Shown here piece after piece: positions 62,597 to 64,000 of a stretch of 64,000 bases of DNA; position 1 is the first letter of the stretch, and each line of letters opens with the position of its first letter. Below the pieces are notes generated by a model. That model did no database searches and was not told the DNA's origin. It saw nothing but the letters and a program-made list of their open reading frames with translations. The position numbers and the translations under genes were made by a program. Where the stretch lies: the NCBI RefSeq assembly GCF_024054565.1, contig NZ_JAMXLR010000011.1, positions 1 to 64,000 on the forward strand, read 5' to 3'. Origin of the DNA: Aeoliella straminimaris (lineage in GTDB: Bacteria > Planctomycetota > Planctomycetia > Pirellulales > Lacipirellulaceae).

Positions 62597-64000
62597 CTAC
62601 GACTTGCGTTGCGAGCGTCCCATGCAGCATGCTGCAGCCACCGCGGCCAAGCCCATCCAGATGGCTGCGGGCTCGGGTACGGCCGAGATGCCGGCGGCTG
62701 CCGGCGGAGCCGACGAGCCAAAGTTGTCCTTCCAGATGGCATAGTCGCTGGCATCGACGATTGCCGGAGTGGGGTCATTCGGCAGTCCAGCGGTCGACCC
62801 AAGATTGTTGCGCCACACCGTGTAGTCGGCCAGGTCGACCATGCCATCGTCGTTGAAGTCGCCCAACAGAATGTCTGGAAACTCTCCCGTGTATACGACG
62901 CGGGCGTCGAAGTAGCGACCGTCCGCGTCGGTCCAGGTGAAGGTCAGGTCTTCGACGCCGAACAGTTCGTTGAGACCTGTACCCAACGACAGGCCGGTTT
63001 CGCCGACAGAGATCGTGCTGTTGGTGTTGAAGTTGACGAAGTCGCCATCGATCAGGCGGTTTTCATTGGAACCACCGCCTATCGACCAGTTCGAGAATCC
63101 GGCTTCGTCTCCCAGGCCATCGAAGCCTTCGACATCAAGCGCCCCGGAGGGACTATTGATCTCATAGGAGGTCATGTCGATTGGAATGGCGCCGCTTAGG
63201 TTGTTCATCAACGTCAATTCGCCAGTGGCGCGATCGACTTCGAGTACCAGGTCCGTGGGACCATCCAGAAAACGGAACTCGTGGCCGCCGGGACGATTTA
63301 CCGCCGATACAGTGGCTGATAGCTCCGAAAGCGTCATCCCGATGGCAACGTACTGACCGCTATGTTCCCCACCCAGCGTGTACGGGTAGAGCGTGCTCGT
63401 GACCAGGCGATTGTCCGTGGGCGAGATATTGACGGTAGCTTCGGGTTCTCCGGCAGGAATCTCGCTGTTAGTTTCACCGAACGGAGTATCAGAGAACCAG
63501 AAGTCGAATTTGCCGACACGGTCAGCACCATAGTTGGCCCCCGAACGTTGGGCGTACACAAACCAGTCGGTGGTGATCGACGAACCATAGTCCAGGAACA
63601 CATAGACCGGCGCCGACAGTGGATCGGCCTGATCAATCAAGCTGCGGAAGTCGTACAGGTCCTGGGTAATCTCGTCGTAGTTGGTGTTGAACAACTCGTT
63701 GTTGATGTTCAGCAGGTCGAGGGCAGTGTCGTCGAACAGCGCCAGGGCGGCGGTTTGATCCGATTCGGCCGCTTGGCCTTCCGGTTCGGTGATCGTTACC
63801 GGTTGATTGGGCGCGACGATGGAGAACGTCTGAGCTTCAGTCACGTTCGCTGAGCCAGCGATGGCGAACACAGCCAGTAGCGCAGCCACCGCACCGCGGC
63901 GAGCGCGCCGCACGACGATACCGGCTACTGCACCCAGAGACAACAACACGACGGTCGAAGGTTCTGGAACCTGGGTTCCAAACAACGCCCCCGCGCCGCC
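62597..64000 (-). CDS. PEP-CTERM/dockerin-type surface protein, open at the window edge
   Basis: The frame runs from the stop at 62597 to the window edge without interruption. From about 63913 it reads like one complete exported protein: VRRARRGAVAALLAVFAIAG then SANVTEAQ (signal peptide), a beta-rich body, two dockerin-like calcium repeats (GDFNDDGMVDLADYTVWRNN and VDASDYAIWKDNFGSS), and a PEP-CTERM signal (VPEPAAIWMGLAAVAAACC). Upstream of the signal peptide, in the same frame and with no stop, is another PEP-CTERM motif (VPEPSTVVLLSLGAVAGIVVRR). Either the true start is GTG 63913 (438 aa), or the product is fused to an upstream PEP-CTERM protein that starts beyond the window. Confidence 0.75.
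   Translation of the reverse strand, partial: GGAGALFGTQVPEPSTVVLLSLGAVAGIVVRRARRGAVAALLAVFAIAGSANVTEAQTFSIVAPNQPVTITEPEGQAAESDQTAALALFDDTALDLLNINNELFNTNYDEITQDLYDFRSLIDQADPLSAPVYVFLDYGSSITTDWFVYAQRSGANYGADRVGKFDFWFSDTPFGETNSEIPAGEPEATVNISPTDNRLVTSTLYPYTLGGEHSGQYVAIGMTLSELSATVSAVNRPGGHEFRFLDGPTDLVLEVDRATGELTLMNNLSGAIPIDMTSYEINSPSGALDVEGFDGLGDEAGFSNWSIGGGSNENRLIDGDFVNFNTNSTISVGETGLSLGTGLNELFGVEDLTFTWTDADGRYFDARVVYTGEFPDILLGDFNDDGMVDLADYTVWRNNLGSTAGLPNDPTPAIVDASDYAIWKDNFGSSAPPAAAGISAVPEPAAIWMGLAAVAAACCMGRSQRKS

Noticed and set aside
1-64000. CRISPR array, insertion sequence or prophage
   Set aside because: No regularly spaced direct repeats, transposase or integrase motifs, or terminal inverted repeats were seen.

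Overview
The window looks like part of a chromosome from a planctomycete, probably of the Pirellulales type. This is inferred from gene content: a DUF1559 pseudopilin-like protein, PEP-CTERM proteins with dockerin-like repeats, the TIGR03546/TIGR03545 pair, a tetrahydromethanopterin cyclohydrolase (mch), RicT/PSP1, a Minf_1886-type protein, a multiheme cytochrome with a TPR tail, and a fused TrhO/pseudouridine synthase. DNA is GC-rich and genes are dense on both strands with short operons. No rRNA, CRISPR array, insertion sequence or prophage was seen. One tRNA (elongator Met, CAU) is present.

Layout. 0.3-8 kb: NlpC/P60 hydrolase, DUF819 membrane protein, tRNA-Met, dTDP-glucose 4,6-dehydratase, and a two-gene unit of a laminin-G-like secreted protein and an eight-heme TPR cytochrome. 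8-19 kb: TIGR03546/TIGR03545, mch, a secreted prenyltransferase-repeat protein, Minf_1886/RicT, a LuxR-type regulator with a degenerate receiver, pterin dehydratase, a YhdH-type reductase, an ICMT-like methyltransferase and gluQ. 19-27 kb: a decayed dual-specificity phosphatase, an alpha/beta hydrolase, rsmD, a cyclophilin, DUF423, an ECF-type sigma factor preceded by a possible attenuator RNA, DUF1559 and a c-type cytochrome. 27-34 kb: small membrane or secreted proteins of unknown function, an M50-like protein with an altered active site, and a GAF/HD-GYP protein. 34-40 kb: YgfZ, a DUF2088 protein, a DUF2092-like lipoprotein, a J-domain protein, and lpxD-lpxI (lipid A synthesis).

40-44 kb: the most unusual stretch. 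A sigma-54 activator with no sensory domain is followed by good sigma-54-type promoter sequences, a small very basic protein, a degenerate receiver protein, and a second small basic protein. The two basic proteins share a C-terminal signature. I do not recognise this as a described system.

44-48 kb: a PEP-CTERM protein, a PhnD-like binding protein, a TrmH-family methyltransferase and a TrhO-RluA fusion. 48-62.5 kb: an arabinose/arabinan locus on the plus strand, holding a GH106-like rhamnosidase, a GH43-GH43-GH51 triple enzyme, araD, araA, a sodium:solute symporter and a second GH51 enzyme. It ends at a strong hairpin. No ribulokinase (araB) is in the window. 62.6 kb to the edge: a PEP-CTERM/dockerin protein on the minus strand whose frame continues upstream into another PEP-CTERM motif. 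All functions are assigned by reading motifs; no database search was run.
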